This document shows, piece by piece, positions 5,575 to 7,340 of a DNA stretch of 7,340 bases. Position numbers and translations under genes: made by a program. The notes beneath the pieces were generated by a model. It saw only the letters and a program-made list of their open reading frames with translations. It was not told the origin of the DNA and did no database searches. Every line of letters starts with the position of its first letter. Position 1 is the first letter of the stretch. The stretch is from Elusimicrobiota bacterium (GTDB taxonomy: Bacteria > Elusimicrobiota > Elusimicrobia > UBA1565 > UBA9628), in assembly GCA_028717525.1 (NCBI GenBank), contig JAQUNT010000103.1, forward strand, positions 1 through 7,340, given 5' to 3'.

Positions 5575-6150
5575 ATGAGTATCTTCCTCTGGACAGCCGC
5601 GCTGGCGCTCTGGGGCGCCTCGGCCGGAGCCGCCGCGCCCGCGGGCTCGGACTCGGAGGCCTTTCTGGCCGCCACCTGGGAAGTGCTCATGTACGACCAT
5701 GTGGACCTGCGCGACGGAGCCTGGATACTGCAGACCTCCGGCCTGGACGTGGAGGCCACGGTCTCCCAGCTTGCCGTGATCTTGAAGGATCCCGCGCCCC
5801 GCCTGGGCGTCCAGGCCGCGGGCTTCCTGGCGCTCATCGGGCCGCGCGCCGCCGCGGCCTGGCCCGCCCTGGCCGAGGGCGCGCTCGACGACCGCAGCGC
5901 GGACCTGCGCTGCGCCTGCGCCCGGGCCCTGGGCCGCATCGGCCCCCCCGCCCGCGCCGCCGCCGTCCCCTTGACGGGCGCCCTCAAGGACGGGGATCCC
6001 CTGGTGCGCGCCGCCGCGGCGCAGGCCTTGGGTCGTCTGGGCCTGGACTCGGCCCTGGCGCGCCAAGCGCTGAAAGCCGCGGCTCAGGACCCCGACCCCG
6101 AGGTCCGCCGCGCGGCGACGCAGGCCTCGCGGCGGCGCGCCGCGCGGTAG
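5575..6150 (+). CDS. small secreted HEAT-repeat protein
   Basis: A 191-residue protein with a signal peptide (about 1-20, FLWTAALALWGASAGAAA), so it is exported. After a linker comes an alpha-helical stretch with about four HEAT-type (PBS-lyase-like) repeats at roughly 62-92, 96-128, 131-160 and 164-188. The clearest carry the pattern D-x-x-x-x-x-R-x-x-A-A-x-A-L-G-R-x-G, for example DGDPLVRAAAAQALGRLG. HEAT repeats form curved solenoids that bind proteins; no catalytic motif is seen, and the partner is unknown. The end is basic (RRRAAR). The gene shares a 38-bp divergent promoter region with the alkaline phosphatase homologue, which suggests linked expression and perhaps related envelope functions (inference). 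Its last 67 bp overlap the converging SGNH hydrolase gene. Confidence 0.85.
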   Translation: MSIFLWTAALALWGASAGAAAPAGSDSEAFLAATWEVLMYDHVDLRDGAWILQTSGLDVEATVSQLAVILKDPAPRLGVQAAGFLALIGPRAAAAWPALAEGALDDRSADLRCACARALGRIGPPARAAAVPLTGALKDGDPLVRAAAAQALGRLGLDSALARQALKAAAQDPDPEVRRAATQASRRRAAR

Positions 6151-7289
6151 ATCCGTTCGCGGAGAGCCGGCTCCCGGCACAGCCGCTCCAGCGCCAGGCT
6201 GGCCGCCAGATCGTGGACCCAGGCGCTGGGGTGACGGTCGCTGGGATGATGCCAGAGCGACGTGGAGCGGCGGCCGCGCAGATACGGCAGGAGGTCCAGG
6301 TCCCGCAGACCGCGCTGCCCGCAAAGAGACCGGATCCGCTCATGGATGTCATCGAACGGATAGCCGGATTCCAGCCAAACCAGGACGGGGAAGGTGACCA
6401 CCAAGACCGGCAGGCCTCTTTCCTTTTGGATGCGGCTGAAGCCGTCCCAGGCGGTCTCGAATCGCTCCATCCCGGGGTTGCCGCCGCTCCAAAGCAGCCG
6501 GTACCAGCGCCGCGTCTTGCCCGCGGCCTGCCTCGTCTCCCGGAAGGCGGAAAGCCACCGGGCCAGATACAGGCGGGAGCGGTATTGCCGGGAGGGGATG
6601 ATGTTGCTGGCCGCGAAATTGGCGTTCAACTCCCTCTGGGCGCTGTAGAATCCGGCGGCGTCCGCCGGACTGGGTTCATCCGGGGTCAGGGCGGGCAAGG
6701 TGTCGTTGAGGTACAGTCCCACGACGATGATGTCGGGCTGGTAGCGCAATCCGCGCCTCTTCAGGTAGGACCACTCGTCGAAGCTGTTGTACCCTTCCAC
6801 GGCGGCGTTGATGACCTCGAAGCGGGGGCAGCCCCGGAAGCGACCGTTCAACAGGGCCTCCAGGCGCTTGGGGAAAGACTGCTCCAGCGCCACTCCGTCG
6901 CCCACCGCCATGGAATCGCCCAGGACCAGCACCCGGACGGTGTCCGGCCCCTTCTCCAGAGGATGTTCACGGTCCCTCAGGCCGGCGGAATTGATCCTGA
7001 ACTCGATCCGCTGATCCTCCCGGCAGTCCGAGCCGCGGCAGCGGAAATAGACTTTGCTGAAGACATGGCCGGGCCGGTAGCCGTACCCGGGCGTCTCATG
7101 GGGATACTGGATGTACACCGAGGGACTGGACGGCTCGCTCTGCATCCGCCGGCTCTCGTCCGGGGTGCAGCCCAGGACCCTGAGAGCGGCCTCCAGCGCG
7201 GTCAGGCCGAAGACCAGGCTGCAGAAGACGAGGGCCGCTTTGGAGGCCAGCTCAGCCGCCCCGCCCACGCCTCTAATCGGCGCGCTCAC
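6084..7289 (-). CDS. membrane-anchored SGNH/GDSL hydrolase
   Basis: A 401-residue protein with one N-terminal membrane helix (about 17-37, AALVFCSLVFGLTALEAAL) and an extracytoplasmic SGNH domain. Block I is VRVLVLGDSMAVGDGV with the nucleophile S126. Block II is the Gly in NAAVEGYNS (G166). Block III is GLYLND with N195. Block V is SDRHPS with D351 and H353. The segment FRINSAGLRDREHP before block I is typical of this SGNH subfamily. Such enzymes add or remove O-acyl groups or cleave esters on envelope glycans; the substrate here is unknown. The start is GTG, supported by GGAG (7298-7295, 5-nt spacing) and GGGAGG (7305-7300) and by the position of the membrane helix. It overlaps the upstream partial gene by 17 bp, suggesting translational coupling in an operon. 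Its 3' end overlaps the HEAT-repeat gene on the opposite strand. Confidence 0.9.
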   Translation of the reverse strand: MSAPIRGVGGAAELASKAALVFCSLVFGLTALEAALRVLGCTPDESRRMQSEPSSPSVYIQYPHETPGYGYRPGHVFSKVYFRCRGSDCREDQRIEFRINSAGLRDREHPLEKGPDTVRVLVLGDSMAVGDGVALEQSFPKRLEALLNGRFRGCPRFEVINAAVEGYNSFDEWSYLKRRGLRYQPDIIVVGLYLNDTLPALTPDEPSPADAAGFYSAQRELNANFAASNIIPSRQYRSRLYLARWLSAFRETRQAAGKTRRWYRLLWSGGNPGMERFETAWDGFSRIQKERGLPVLVVTFPVLVWLESGYPFDDIHERIRSLCGQRGLRDLDLLPYLRGRRSTSLWHHPSDRHPSAWVHDLAASLALERLCREPALRERIYRAARRREACVAARRTSGSGS

Positions 7290-7340
7290 TCGCGCTCCGC
7301 CTCCCGCGCACGAACCGATAGACCAGCGCCGCCCCGATCA
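7273..7340 (-). CDS. 3' end of an upstream gene, probably a membrane protein
   Basis: The last 21 codons of a frame entering from the right edge read IGAALVYRFVRGRRSASER, then AD and a TAG stop (7275-7273). A hydrophobic stretch followed by a basic tail looks like the cytoplasmic end of a membrane protein. Eighteen of 21 codons end in G or C, better than the competing frame, which stops at TGA 7288-7286 in a GTGA overlap with the SGNH start. It overlaps the SGNH gene by 17 bp. An MBOAT-type acyltransferase would be a plausible partner for an SGNH protein, but nothing visible proves it. Confidence 0.45.
   Translation of the reverse strand, partial: IGAALVYRFVRGRRSASERAD

Overview
The window is very GC-rich, densely coding bacterial DNA. 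GC-rich third codon positions mark the real reading frames, and no tRNA, rRNA, CRISPR array or insertion sequence was seen. A TonB-dependent outer-membrane receptor and several Sec-type signal peptides show a Gram-negative (diderm) cell. The phylum cannot be fixed from the sequence. A GC-rich uncultured lineage such as Elusimicrobiota, Acidobacteriota or Myxococcota would fit, but that is a guess.

Layout, left to right. (1) The 5' end of an unidentified minus-strand gene (1-114). (2) A 116-bp divergent intergenic region with a palindromic operator and a promoter. (3) A Crp/Fnr-family regulator (231-995, +). (4) A second copy of the same operator, overlapping the regulator's stop codon, then a promoter and a TonB-dependent receptor (1064-3103, +). 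(5) A secreted sulfatase-like protein that has lost its catalytic and metal-binding motifs (3126-4214, +). (6) Converging on it, a PhoA-type alkaline phosphatase homologue with altered metal ligands (4205-5536, -). (7) Divergent from that, sharing a 38-bp promoter region, a small secreted HEAT-repeat protein (5575-6150, +). (8) Converging and overlapping with it, a membrane-anchored SGNH/GDSL hydrolase (6084-7289, -), whose start overlaps the end of an upstream, probably membrane, gene running off the window (7273-7340, -).

The left part reads as a small regulatory module. The operator TGACG-N2-CGTCA occurs twice: once over the regulator's own promoter (predicted autorepression) and once about 64 bp upstream of the predicted receptor start (predicted class I activation). 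The recognition helix of the regulator keeps the Glu and Arg that read the TGA/TCA half-site core in Crp/Fnr proteins. Two neighbouring secreted members of the alkaline phosphatase superfamily, one apparently dead and one with a remodelled metal site, suggest a cell-envelope function linked to uptake or sensing of a phosphorylated or sulfated compound; that link is inference.

The second theme is transcript architecture. Four genes have a -10-like element ending only 6-10 nt before the start codon and no usable Shine-Dalgarno sequence. Three of these share an extended -10 motif, TTTGMTWGMAT. They are probably leaderless or nearly so, whereas the HEAT-repeat and SGNH genes have good Shine-Dalgarno sites.
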